In this document: positions 45,427 through 53,858 of the stretch, piece by piece
How the letters are laid out: the number at the start of each line of letters is the position of its first letter
Numbering within the stretch: the first letter of the stretch is position 1
Assembly (NCBI RefSeq): GCF_001445575.1
Contig: NZ_CP013200.1
Location: 2,294,001-2,358,000 of the forward strand
Source: Arthrobacter alpinus
Lineage (GTDB): Bacteria; Actinomycetota; Actinomycetes; Actinomycetales; Micrococcaceae
Length of the DNA: 64,000 bases
Reading direction: 5' to 3'
Notes under the pieces: model-generated
Told to the model about the DNA's origin: nothing
The model's database searches: none
Seen by the model: the letters and a program-made list of their open reading frames with translations, nothing else
Position numbers and translations under genes: made by a program

Positions 45427-45478
45427 ATAAAGTGGTGCAGCGTTGCTCATAAACGGCCGTAAAGTGGTGCGGCGTCGG
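45427..45478 (-). repeat. Two inverted copies of the short palindromic repeat (right side of the dapA-like gene)
   Basis: Read on the minus strand, 45456-45478 gives the core GACGCCGCACCACTTTACGGC, identical to the left-side copies, and 45427-45445 gives a degenerate copy with GCTGCACCACTTTATGG. Both are inverted relative to 44356-44412. Confidence 0.75.
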
Positions 45479-45484
45479 AAGGGG

Positions 45485-46165
45485 CTACTGCGGCGGGTGG
45501 AACCACCACGTCTGGCCTTTGCCAATGAGCTCGAAGCCGCGGTTGCGGTAAAGCCGTTGACCGTCCGGCGTTGCGTTGAGCAGCAAATGCTCAGCCCCAG
45601 CGTTGAACGCCGCCTCGGACAATGCATTGAGCAGGGCAGTACCGAGCCCGGTACGGCGATGGTCGGGATCCACCACCATGTCAAAGATGCCCGCCAGGTG
45701 TTTTCCACCCAGTTGGTTCGGCGGCAAAAACCCGTAAGAGCGTCCCGCCCAGTTCTCCTCGTCGCGGGCAGTAGCCAGCCACACTTGATCGTCCGCGAGA
45801 CAGGTCAACTCCACTCGGCCATCGGATACCTCACTGGCTGCCACTACGCTTTCTACATCGAGGGCGCGGGTCATCCACCAGGGCTGCCAGCCACGCTCAA
45901 AACGGTACGCCGGCAAGATCCCCTCCCGCACGGCCGCGTTCATCCAAATACCTACTGCGGTGGCGCCGCGACGTTCGGCCTCGGCCAAGGCCGGCTGCAG
46001 GCCGGCGTCGGTAATTTCCTGAGGGAACATGCACAACATTTCACGGGTTTCCGGAAGCCACACCCAGTCCATGCGATGCGTGGAAAAAGCCCGACCGCCC
46101 GTGGCCTCGGCCAGGGCACGGAACCAGGCGTGCTGTGTTCGTTGGCAATCTGCAAGTGTCACCAT
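45485..46165 (-). CDS. GNAT family acetyltransferase
   Basis: A 226-residue protein whose C-terminal half is a GNAT domain: FDMVVDPDHRRTGLGTALLN for acetyl-CoA binding, then LLLNATPDGQRLYRNRGFEL. The N-terminal half (WFRALAEATGGRAFSTHRMD and the following PETREMLCMFPQE) looks like a second, degenerate GNAT-like module. The ATG at 46165 is used; the longer frame to 46450 lies opposite the M3 peptidase gene. It begins 4 bases after the end of the peptidase gene, so they share an operon. Substrate unknown. Confidence 0.8.
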   Translation of the reverse strand: MVTLADCQRTQHAWFRALAEATGGRAFSTHRMDWVWLPETREMLCMFPQEITDAGLQPALAEAERRGATAVGIWMNAAVREGILPAYRFERGWQPWWMTRALDVESVVAASEVSDGRVELTCLADDQVWLATARDEENWAGRSYGFLPPNQLGGKHLAGIFDMVVDPDHRRTGLGTALLNALSEAAFNAGAEHLLLNATPDGQRLYRNRGFELIGKGQTWWFHPPQ

Positions 46166-46169
46166 GGGA

Positions 46170-48194
46170 CTAAACCAACCCTCGGCGTGCCAGCAGGGGA
46201 GCGGTATCGGCATCGCGGCCAGCAAAGTCCCTGAAAGCCTGCAATGGGTCAACGGAGAAACCGCGGCGGAGCAACGTGGTGCGGAAGTGTTCACCGTTGG
46301 AACGGTTGAGCCCGCCATTGGCTTTAAACCAGGCCACGGTATCGGCGTCGAGCACCTCGGACCAAATATAGGAGTAGTAGCCGGCTGCGTAACCGCCCGC
46401 GAAGATGTGGTTGAAGTAACCTGTCCGGTAGCGCGGCGGTACAGCGGCAAGATCCACGCCGGCAGCTGTCAAAGCTGCGGCCTCGAAAGCCCGTGGATCA
46501 TCCACGGGGGCGCCCGGGGAGAGCTCATGCCATGCCAAATCCAATAATGTAGCGCCCAGGTATTCGGTGGTGGCGAACCCCTGGCCCCATAGCGCCGCGG
46601 CCTCGAGCTTCTCCGCCGTCCCCGCAGGCAGCGGTTCACCGGTGCGGTAATGCTTGGCGTAGTTGGCAAGCACCTCTGGCCACAGAATCCACATCTCATT
46701 CACCTGTGACGGGTATTCCACAAAGTCACGCGGAACGTTGGTGCCGGAGAACCTTGGGTAGCGCACAGAGGAGAACAGTCCGTGCAAGGCGTGGCCGAAC
46801 TCGTGGAAGCACGTCACCACCTCGTCAAAGGTCAACAATGTTGGCTCCCCGGCGGGAGGCTTGGGAATGTTGAGGTTATTGACCACCACGGCATGGGTGC
46901 CTTCAAGGAATGACTGCTCCACGAAGGAGTTCATCCAGGCTCCGCCACGCTTGGTTTCACGCGTAAAGAAGTCGCCCAGGAACAATCCCACCGTGGAGCC
47001 GTCGGCATTATTGACTTCCCAAATCCGGACCTCAGGATGGTACCCGACGAGATCGCTGCGTAGGGTAAAAGTCACGCCGTAGAGCTGGGTGGCTGCATAG
47101 AAGACGCCGTTCTCCAGCACTGAGTCAAGCTCAAACCAGGGACGCAGCGCTGCAAGATCTACACCGTACTCATCCCGCCGAACCTGCTCGGAGTAAAACG
47201 CCCAGTCCCACGCCTCGATGGGGTGCCCGGCCACGGCTGCCAGCTTGGCTTCCTCAACACGGGCATTGCGCACAGCCGCGGAGGTGATGGGGGAGAGCAT
47301 GGCTTGCACGGCCGCCAAGGAAGGGGCAGTCTGCGGTTCAAGGGAACGCTCCGCCTCTGAGGCGAAACCAAGCAATGCGGCCTTCTCTGCCCGCAGCGAT
47401 GCCGTGGCGGCGGCCAAGCCCAGCACGTTTGAATCCACCGAACCACTGCCCCGGCTCACCGACGCGTGATGGAGCTTCCGGCGGGTCTCCCTGTTCGTCA
47501 GCACCTCAAGGGCAGGCTGTGCCGTGGGCAAAATCAGGGTCAGCAGGTAACCGTCCGGGTGACCGGCTGCGCGGGCTGCGGCAGCCGCCGTCGCCAGATC
47601 ATCGGCGCTGAGCCCGTGGAGCTCGGCTACCTCCAGAACATGCAGGGCGGCATCGTTGCCGGCCTGCGTGACCTTCTGTGAAAATTCGGTGCTGAGGGAG
47701 GAAAGCTGGCCATTGAGTTCGCGCAAACGCTCCTGTGATGCCGCATTCAGCGCAACGCCGGCGCGCGTGAAGGACTTGCGGTACTCATCGAGTAACCGCA
47801 CCGATTCGGCGTCCAAATCCGCAGAAGGTACGGCGAGCATGCGCTCATACAAGGCAGTATTGAGCAGCACCGTGTCCTCATGCTCGGCGAGCAGCGGGGC
47901 TAGCGTCGCCTCCAACGCCTGAACATCAGCTGTCCCATGGGAGCTGGCAATGTTGAAAAACACGTTCTGAACGCGCGTCAGAATCGCTCCGCTACGTTCC
48001 ATAGCCAGCACGGTGTTCTCAAACGTTGCCGCGGCGCGGTCGTCCGTAATGGCAGCGATCTGTGCCAACTGTTGCGCAAAACCGGCCTCGAACGCGGGCA
48101 GGTAATGCGACACGTCGATGGCGGCAAAGTCCGGCAGCTGGCACTCCAGCGTGCTGGCCTGCAAGAACGGCTTGGGTGAGTTTTCCTCGGTCAT
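46170..48194 (-). CDS. M3 family metallopeptidase (oligopeptidase / peptidyl-dipeptidase)
   Basis: A 674-residue zinc peptidase. The HExxH motif is in VVTCFHEFGHALHGLFSSVR, the third ligand glutamate in the YPSQVNEMW segment, and the substrate loop GYAAGYYSYIWSEVLDADTV is the M3 hallmark. No signal peptide is seen, so it is cytoplasmic and probably degrades short peptides. Length fits Dcp/OpdA. It starts with ATG at 48194 after a GAAAGAG site. Confidence 0.93.
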   Translation of the reverse strand: MTEENSPKPFLQASTLECQLPDFAAIDVSHYLPAFEAGFAQQLAQIAAITDDRAAATFENTVLAMERSGAILTRVQNVFFNIASSHGTADVQALEATLAPLLAEHEDTVLLNTALYERMLAVPSADLDAESVRLLDEYRKSFTRAGVALNAASQERLRELNGQLSSLSTEFSQKVTQAGNDAALHVLEVAELHGLSADDLATAAAAARAAGHPDGYLLTLILPTAQPALEVLTNRETRRKLHHASVSRGSGSVDSNVLGLAAATASLRAEKAALLGFASEAERSLEPQTAPSLAAVQAMLSPITSAAVRNARVEEAKLAAVAGHPIEAWDWAFYSEQVRRDEYGVDLAALRPWFELDSVLENGVFYAATQLYGVTFTLRSDLVGYHPEVRIWEVNNADGSTVGLFLGDFFTRETKRGGAWMNSFVEQSFLEGTHAVVVNNLNIPKPPAGEPTLLTFDEVVTCFHEFGHALHGLFSSVRYPRFSGTNVPRDFVEYPSQVNEMWILWPEVLANYAKHYRTGEPLPAGTAEKLEAAALWGQGFATTEYLGATLLDLAWHELSPGAPVDDPRAFEAAALTAAGVDLAAVPPRYRTGYFNHIFAGGYAAGYYSYIWSEVLDADTVAWFKANGGLNRSNGEHFRTTLLRRGFSVDPLQAFRDFAGRDADTAPLLARRGLV

Positions 48195-48218
48195 GCTTTG
48201 ACTCTTTCATGGTTTAAC

Positions 48219-48260
48219 CCAAGGACGACGGCGAAACGAGAGTTTCGCCGTCGTCCTTGG
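48219..48260 (-). terminator. Perfect 19-bp hairpin between asnB-like and M3 peptidase genes
   Basis: A 19-bp perfect stem (48219-48237 with 48242-48260) is capped by a 4-base loop. It lies 26 bases after the stop of the upstream asparagine synthase-like gene on the minus strand and probably terminates that transcript, although no T run follows. Confidence 0.7.
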
Positions 48261-48286
48261 AAAGGTGCCGCTTGGGTTTCGGTGGC

Positions 48287-50971
48287 TTACTTCTGTGTGA
48301 ACACGAGGGACATGGGAGTGGTCTCCGTGGTCTGGCCCTGCGGGTTGTCGCGGAAGATGTTCTCCAAAACCGTCTTGGACAGCGCCGTGTCGTGACCCAA
48401 GGCCACTACGCCCAGATCATTGGCGTCCATGATGGCAGTTCCGGCAAATGTTGCCGCATATTCGGCCGGAACCGTGGCGCGGACCAGGGCGCTCAGGCGG
48501 GCTGCAACGCCGTCAGGGTCAATCGGTGCGTACTTCACCGAGTGAGTGGAGGTGCCCACCTGGTAGCCGGCTGCGCCGTCGATCGCGTTGATGTTGTGGC
48601 CTACCACTTCATAGAACACGCCCGACTTGCCCTGCAGCTTGCCCACAACGGAGCGAGCTGAGGCGTACATGATCTTGGGCAGGCCCACCTCATCGATGGC
48701 CAACTGCATGGACCAGGGGCTGGCCAAGCCAATGCCACCGGGGTTGCGGGTGACGAACTTGGAGAAGAACCGGGCCGCGTTGCTGACCTTGATGTCCCAG
48801 ACCGGAATGGACCGGCCCTGGGTCATGGCCACAATCTTTTCCGAGAGGAACAGGTACCACGGGGTGTCCGAGGTGGCGGCGCCATGGTCCCCGCCAGCGG
48901 CAGGCAGGCCGTCAAAGAAGCGCTTGACGAACTTCATGACCTCCGGGTCAAAGTCTGTTTCCTTGTAGAAAACATCGGTGCGCAGCGGGTAGCGACGGAA
49001 CGTGCCGGCACCATCGGGAACCGTGATGTCCAGCTGCTTGTCGGCATTGGGAATGTAATCGCTCTTACCAATGATGCCGGCCTTGACCTCGGGCACGTCA
49101 AAGAATTCGCGCAGCCACAGCTCGGTGTTGATCAGGCGCCAGAACACCATGGTGGAACCGCCGCTCTTGCCGCTGAGGAGCTCCTCGAACGCGTAAATGA
49201 CAGCATCCTGGTTCCAGTACGGGCGGTTGCCGAAGGAGGTGGAGAGGAAGATCTCGTAGATCTTTTCCTTCATGTGCCCAAACCACTCCGCTTCCGGGGT
49301 GGTAAAACCAATCTTGTTGCGGCGGTTGCTGATCATTTCCGGCAGCAGCTCGCGCGTGGCATCACGCAGGATGCGCTTGTTCCAGCCGCCCTTGATGATG
49401 GATTCGTCATCAAGGCTGAAGAGGAACTTCACCACTTCCTTGTCCAGGAACGGCACACGGCCCTCGAGGGAGAAGCGCATGGTGTTCTTGTCCTCGTAGC
49501 GCAACACCGCCGGCAAGGACTTATGGAACAGGTCATCGATCAGGCGCAGCTTCAAGTTATCCGGGATGTTGGAGAACTTCTCAGCCTTGTACTTGGCTGT
49601 GAACTTCTTGTTCAACAGCGCCGAAACGCCAACTTCCTTCTTGAAGCTGAGCTTGCTCTGGATCCGGAAACGTGCCAGACGGAACAAGATGTCCGAGCTG
49701 GAGACCAATTCCTTGGCCAGCTTGGCGTTCTGACCGTTCTTCTTCAGCTGACGCAGGTACGCGAAGTAGTACGGGATGTAGCCGGCCATCATCTCGTCGG
49801 CACCCTGGCCATCGAGCAGAACGCTCACGTGCTTGGACGCTTCGCGCATCACCTGGTACTGGGCGTAGGGGCCCGAGGAGATGATGGGCTCCTCCATGGT
49901 GCGGATAAAGTCTTCCAGGTCATCCACAAATTCGCCCGGCTGGGGCAGAATCTTGTGGCTGATGACGTTGCCTTCACAACGGGCCAGTACGGCGTCTGCG
50001 TACTTTTCCTCGTCGTTGATGGAGTTGGGGAAAATCGCTGAGAACGTCTGCTGCTTGGCTCCGAGGGAATCGGTGGCTGCGGCGTTCTCCTGCATCAATT
50101 TGTTGATGGTAACAACGACGGCGGACGAGTCCAGTCCGCCTGACAAGGCGGTACCCACGGGGACTTCAGACTGCAGACGCAGACGGACACCTTCCGTGAA
50201 GCGTTCCCGGTATTCGTCAATGACGGCCTGGGAATACGGGGTTTCAATTTTGGCCAGTTCGGCCAGTTCTTCCTTGAACCGCGTGTACGAGCTGATGGTG
50301 GCGGTTCCGGCCGGTCCGGCTGCCGTGTCCACGGTGTTTACCACCAGCTTCTCGCCGGGCATGAGCTTCTGTACGCCGGCGAAGAACGTGTTGGCTTCGT
50401 CGTCGTGGATCCGGAACTGCAAGTAGCGGTACAAGATCCGCTCATCGACCTTGGCGGTGATCTTGTTGGAGGCCAGCAGCGGCTTGATCTCCGAGCCGAA
50501 CAGCAGTGTGGGCGCCTCAGCGGTGCCGGCAGTGGCGTAGTACAGCGGCTTGATGCCGAAGTGATCCCGGGCCAGCACCAGACGGTTGTTCTTCCGGTCA
50601 TGGATGGCGAAGCCGAACATGCCGTTGAACTTATCAAAGGCGGCATCTCCCCACTCTTCGTAAGACTGCAGGACAACTTCGGTGTCCGACTTCGTGGAGA
50701 AGGTGCGTCCCAGCGCCTCCAGCTCGGCACGCAGCTCAAGGTAGTTATAAACCTCGCCGTTGTACACCAGTACGGTTTCACCGTCAGCGCTGAACATGGG
50801 TTCCTGGCCATGGGCCACGTCAATGATGGAGAGGCGTCGATGCGCCAGTCCTACGTTGCCCTGCGTGTAGATGCCCTCACCATCGGGGCCTCGATGCACC
50901 ATGCAGGCATTCATCTCCTGCAACAGGGATTCATCGTCCCCATAACCGTAGTAACCGGCGATTCCGCACAT
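48287..50971 (-). CDS. asnB: Asparagine synthetase (glutamine-hydrolysing) fused to a CofE-like domain
   Basis: An 894-residue protein. Residues 1-230 are a class II glutaminase beginning MCGIAGYYG with nucleophile Cys2, then HRRLSIID and LVYNGEVYNYLELR. Residues 230 to about 640 are the synthetase domain with the ATP loop ALSGGLDSSAVVV and LLDGQGADEMMAGYIPYY. Residues from about 705 to the end resemble F420-0:glutamate ligase (CofE/PF01996-like) proteins: LFLSEKIVAMTQGRSIP, GGIGLASPWSMQLAIDEVGL, VFYEVVGHNINAID and IMDANDLGVVALG. Usual AsnB proteins are 550-650 residues, so the C-terminal 190 or so are an added domain. The fusion hints at amide formation on a substrate other than aspartate, or at ligase activity; neither is shown. 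Confidence 0.88.
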   Translation of the reverse strand: MCGIAGYYGYGDDESLLQEMNACMVHRGPDGEGIYTQGNVGLAHRRLSIIDVAHGQEPMFSADGETVLVYNGEVYNYLELRAELEALGRTFSTKSDTEVVLQSYEEWGDAAFDKFNGMFGFAIHDRKNNRLVLARDHFGIKPLYYATAGTAEAPTLLFGSEIKPLLASNKITAKVDERILYRYLQFRIHDDEANTFFAGVQKLMPGEKLVVNTVDTAAGPAGTATISSYTRFKEELAELAKIETPYSQAVIDEYRERFTEGVRLRLQSEVPVGTALSGGLDSSAVVVTINKLMQENAAATDSLGAKQQTFSAIFPNSINDEEKYADAVLARCEGNVISHKILPQPGEFVDDLEDFIRTMEEPIISSGPYAQYQVMREASKHVSVLLDGQGADEMMAGYIPYYFAYLRQLKKNGQNAKLAKELVSSSDILFRLARFRIQSKLSFKKEVGVSALLNKKFTAKYKAEKFSNIPDNLKLRLIDDLFHKSLPAVLRYEDKNTMRFSLEGRVPFLDKEVVKFLFSLDDESIIKGGWNKRILRDATRELLPEMISNRRNKIGFTTPEAEWFGHMKEKIYEIFLSTSFGNRPYWNQDAVIYAFEELLSGKSGGSTMVFWRLINTELWLREFFDVPEVKAGIIGKSDYIPNADKQLDITVPDGAGTFRRYPLRTDVFYKETDFDPEVMKFVKRFFDGLPAAGGDHGAATSDTPWYLFLSEKIVAMTQGRSIPVWDIKVSNAARFFSKFVTRNPGGIGLASPWSMQLAIDEVGLPKIMYASARSVVGKLQGKSGVFYEVVGHNINAIDGAAGYQVGTSTHSVKYAPIDPDGVAARLSALVRATVPAEYAATFAGTAIMDANDLGVVALGHDTALSKTVLENIFRDNPQGQTTETTPMSLVFTQK

Positions 50972-51103
50972 ACTTACTTACCTCATCTTTAGTACGTCAG
51001 TCCTGCGGTCAATGCTACTTGCTTGCGTCGGACTTGTTGCCCACCCAGCCCGGCGCGTGAGGGAAGTTAAAAGTGTGAGATAGCGCCCACATATGATGGG
51101 GAC

Positions 51104-51790
51104 GTGACTTTTGACTCCACCATAAACACAGTAAACGGGCCCACCGTAGGAATTCTGGCGCTGCAGGGAGATGTTCGCGAACATGCCCGCGCCATCGAAG
51201 CGTGCGGCGGCAAGGCTGTTGCCGTGCGCCGCCCTGGCGAGTTGGCCGCCGTCGACGGTTTGATCATTCCAGGCGGGGAGTCAACCACTATTGACAAGCT
51301 CACCCGGATCTTCGAGATGCGCGATCCGCTCCGTGAACGGATTGCCGCGGGACTGCCCGTGTACGGCAGTTGCGCCGGGATGATCATGCTGGCCCATGAC
51401 ATCGCCGACCCCGCCACGGATATGGCAGGTAACCCGCAGCAGACACTGGGCGGACTGGACATCACGGTGCGCCGCAACGCCTTTGGCCGCCAAGTTGACT
51501 CCTTTGAAACGGAGCTCGACTTCACGGGCTTGGCTCCGGCTGGCCAGCCCGAATCGCCGCTGCATGCCGTCTTTATTCGGGCGCCGTGGGTGGAGCGTGT
51601 GGGGGACGGGGTGCAGGTGCTCGCCAGCGTAACTCTGCCGGACGCTGCGCAAAACGATAGGATTGATTCAGAAGTTCGTGCTGTCGCCGTTCGTTCACGG
51701 CATTTGCTGGCCACCTCCTTCCATCCGGAAGTGACGGGGGAGCGCCGCATCCATGAGCTATTTATTCGAATGATTAGAGGAGAAGCGTAA
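51104..51790 (+). CDS. pdxT: Pyridoxal 5'-phosphate synthase, glutaminase subunit
   Basis: A 228-residue class I glutaminase that supplies ammonia to PdxS. Seen: [35 protein letters not shown], the nucleophile cysteine in [14 protein letters not shown] and the catalytic His-Glu in [23 protein letters not shown] at 51104 starts the protein. It is separated from pdxS by several unrelated genes but leads directly into yebC, 2 bases away. Confidence 0.95.
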   Translation: MTFDSTINTVNGPTVGILALQGDVREHARAIEACGGKAVAVRRPGELAAVDGLIIPGGESTTIDKLTRIFEMRDPLRERIAAGLPVYGSCAGMIMLAHDIADPATDMAGNPQQTLGGLDITVRRNAFGRQVDSFETELDFTGLAPAGQPESPLHAVFIRAPWVERVGDGVQVLASVTLPDAAQNDRIDSEVRAVAVRSRHLLATSFHPEVTGERRIHELFIRMIRGEA

Positions 51791-51792
51791 CT

Positions 51793-52548
51793 ATGTCAGG
51801 CCACTCCAAATGGGCAACCACCAAGCATAAGAAGGCAATTCTCGACAGCCGTCGGGCGAAGTCGTTTGCCAAGCTCATCAAGACCATCGAAGTTGCTGCC
51901 CGCGGTGGCGGAGCCGACCTCCAAGGCAACCCGGCGCTGGAACTTGCCGTCTCCAAGGCTAAGAAGACCTCGGTTCCCGCTGACAACATTGACCGCGCCA
52001 TCAAGCGCGGTGCCGGCCTGCTCGGTGAAGCCGTCGATTACCAGACCATCATGTACGAAGGCTACGGCCCGGCCGGTTCAGCGATCTTGATTGAATGTCT
52101 GACCGACAACAAGAACCGTGCAGCCTCCGAGGTGCGTTTGGCCGTGGGTCGCAACGGCGGCAACATGGGCGATCCCGGTTCCGTTGCCTACATGTTCACC
52201 CGCAAGGGCATTGTGGGTCTGCCCAAGAATGATTTGACCGAAGATGATCTGCTCATGGCCGTCCTGGACGCCGGTGCTGAAGAGGTCAAGGACCAGGGCG
52301 AAAGCTTTGAAGTGATCTCCGATCCTCAGGACCTGCCGGCCATCCGCGCAGCCCTGACCGAGGCCGGCATTGAGTATGAGTCCGATGAGGCTGGCTTTGT
52401 CCCGTCCATGCAGGTTGAACTCGATGTCGAGAACGCCCGCAAGTTCATGAAGCTCTACGACGCTCTGGAAGATCTGGACGACGTTCAGAACATTTACTCC
52501 AACGCAGACATGAGCGCAGAGGTTCTCGCCGCGCTTGACGAGGACTAG
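51793..52548 (+). CDS. YebC/PmpR family protein
   Basis: A 251-residue protein of the YebC family, beginning [20 protein letters not shown] and containing [15 protein letters not shown] and [20 protein letters not shown]. Members act as DNA-binding regulators or as translation factors that relieve stalling on proline-rich stretches. GGAGAAG precedes the ATG. It is the usual neighbour of pdxT and ruvC. Its stop codon is in frame with ruvC. Confidence 0.95.
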   Translation: MSGHSKWATTKHKKAILDSRRAKSFAKLIKTIEVAARGGGADLQGNPALELAVSKAKKTSVPADNIDRAIKRGAGLLGEAVDYQTIMYEGYGPAGSAILIECLTDNKNRAASEVRLAVGRNGGNMGDPGSVAYMFTRKGIVGLPKNDLTEDDLLMAVLDAGAEEVKDQGESFEVISDPQDLPAIRAALTEAGIEYESDEAGFVPSMQVELDVENARKFMKLYDALEDLDDVQNIYSNADMSAEVLAALDED

Positions 52549-52551
52549 GAA

Positions 52552-53139
52552 CTGCGTGTTCTAGGAGTTGACCCGGGCTTGACCCGGTGCGGGCTCGGCG
52601 TTGTTGACGTCGCCCCCAACCGCCAGGCCACCCTTGTCGGGGTCGGTGTGGTGGGAAGCTCGCATGAATTGAGCCTTGACGCCCGGCTGCTGGTGATCGC
52701 GGAAGCGGTGGACCAGTGGCTGGACGCGTTTAAGCCCGATGTTTTGGCCATTGAACGCGTCTTTGCCCAAACCAACCTCAGCACCGTGATGGGTGTGGCC
52801 CAGGTATCCGGGGTGGTCATGGTCTCTGCGGCCCGGCGCGGGATCCCGGTGGCCATGCACACGCCGTCGGAAGTGAAGGCCGCTGTCACCGGCAATGGCC
52901 GCGCCGACAAAGAGCATGTCACGGCGATGGTTACCCGGCTGCTGCGCCTGTCTGAACCTCCCCGGCCCGCCGATGCTGCGGACGCCTTGGCGCTGGCCAT
53001 TGCGCACGCCTGGCGCAGCGGGAACTCCGTGGGTAAGGACTCTGCAGGTACGACGGCGGCCCAGCAGCTTTGGCGTGATGCCGAGGCTAAGTCTCAAGTG
53101 AAGAAGAACAAGGAAAAGCCTAACGCCAAGTGGCGCTAG
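52552..53139 (+). CDS. ruvC: Crossover junction endodeoxyribonuclease RuvC, probable CTG start
   Basis: A 195-residue Holliday-junction resolvase. The N-terminal [18 protein letters not shown] holds the first catalytic aspartate; the others are in AIERVF and the C-terminal [13 protein letters not shown]. The frame is limited upstream by the yebC stop (52546-52548), which lies in the same frame and is followed by GAA CTG CGT GTT. No ATG, GTG or TTG precedes the catalytic Asp, so CTG at 52552 is the likely start, with GAGGA eight bases before it. The TTG at 52579 would remove the catalytic residue. Confidence 0.9.
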   Translation: MRVLGVDPGLTRCGLGVVDVAPNRQATLVGVGVVGSSHELSLDARLLVIAEAVDQWLDAFKPDVLAIERVFAQTNLSTVMGVAQVSGVVMVSAARRGIPVAMHTPSEVKAAVTGNGRADKEHVTAMVTRLLRLSEPPRPADAADALALAIAHAWRSGNSVGKDSAGTTAAQQLWRDAEAKSQVKKNKEKPNAKWR

Positions 53140-53144
53140 ATGTT

Positions 53145-53160
53145 TAGTACGTATGTTCGA
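53145..53160. promoter_or_regulatory. LexA (SOS) box before ruvA
   Basis: On the minus strand TCGAACATACGTACTA matches TCGAACnnnnGTTCGA at 10 of 12 defined positions, including one perfect half-site. It lies 59 bp before the ruvA ATG, right after the ruvC stop. TACAAT and TAATAAT sequences follow, so this may be a separate SOS promoter for ruvAB. Confidence 0.6.
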
Positions 53161-53219
53161 TACAATGGGTAATAATGAACGTGGCCAGTCGGTCCGGTTT
53201 TTGTCAGGAGACGCAAGCA

Positions 53220-53855
53220 ATGATCAGTTTTGTCCGTGGGCCGGTGGCTTCGCTTTCCTTGGCTCAGGCCGTTATCGACGTCAATGGTATTGGCATGCTG
53301 GTGCATGCCACACCCAAAACCTTGGGCGGATTGCGGCTGGGGGAGGAGGCAACCCTCACCACTGCCATGATTGTGCGCGAAGATTCCATGACACTTTTTG
53401 GCTTTGCCGACGCCGGTGAGCGGGAGGTCTTCGACACGCTGTTGACCGTCAGTGGCATTGGACCTCGCTTGGCGCTTGCCATTCTGTCCGTGCTGGAACC
53501 GGAGAGCATCAGGATCGGTGTGGACACCGGCGATGGCAAGGTCTTTACAAAGGTCCCGGGCGTGGGTCCCAAGGTTGCCGGACGCATTGTCCTGGAGCTC
53601 AAGGGCAAGCTCAAACCGACAGGGGAGGCCGTGGCCGCTGCCCCTGCCGCAGCTGCCGCGATGGAATGGAAGGATCAGGTTGTGGCCGCCATGACCAGCT
53701 TGGGCTGGAATGAACGTGATGCGCTCAAGGCTATTGATGCCGCCGTAGCTGCCGAGCCTGAACTGGCACAAGGCGCCAACGTGCCGGCCGTGCTGCGGGC
53801 AACCCTGCGCTGGCTCGGTCAGGACCACACCAGAGCCAAGAGCGGTGTGCGCTAG
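53220..53855 (+). CDS. ruvA: Holliday junction branch migration protein RuvA
   Basis: A 211-residue DNA-binding subunit that targets RuvB to Holliday junctions. Seen: MISFVRGPVASLSLAQAVID, the helix-hairpin-helix motifs LLTVSGIGPRLALAILS and FTKVPGVGPKVAGRIVLELK, an alanine-rich linker and a C-terminal RuvB-binding domain (VVAAMTSLGWNERDALKAID). AGGAG precedes the ATG at 53220; the frame is open from 53175. Confidence 0.95.
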   Translation: MISFVRGPVASLSLAQAVIDVNGIGMLVHATPKTLGGLRLGEEATLTTAMIVREDSMTLFGFADAGEREVFDTLLTVSGIGPRLALAILSVLEPESIRIGVDTGDGKVFTKVPGVGPKVAGRIVLELKGKLKPTGEAVAAAPAAAAAMEWKDQVVAAMTSLGWNERDALKAIDAAVAAEPELAQGANVPAVLRATLRWLGQDHTRAKSGVR

Positions 53856-53858
53856 AAC

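Noticed and set aside
44356-45478. CRISPR array from the repeated CGCCGCACCACTTTACGGC units
   Set aside because: Only two units per side, spacing is short and uneven, orientation is inverted across a gene, and no cas genes are present.
45485-46450. Longer 321-codon form of the GNAT protein
   Set aside because: The extra 95 codons lie opposite the conserved end of the M3 peptidase gene and are low-complexity Pro/Thr/Ser; the ATG at 46165 gives a normal start.
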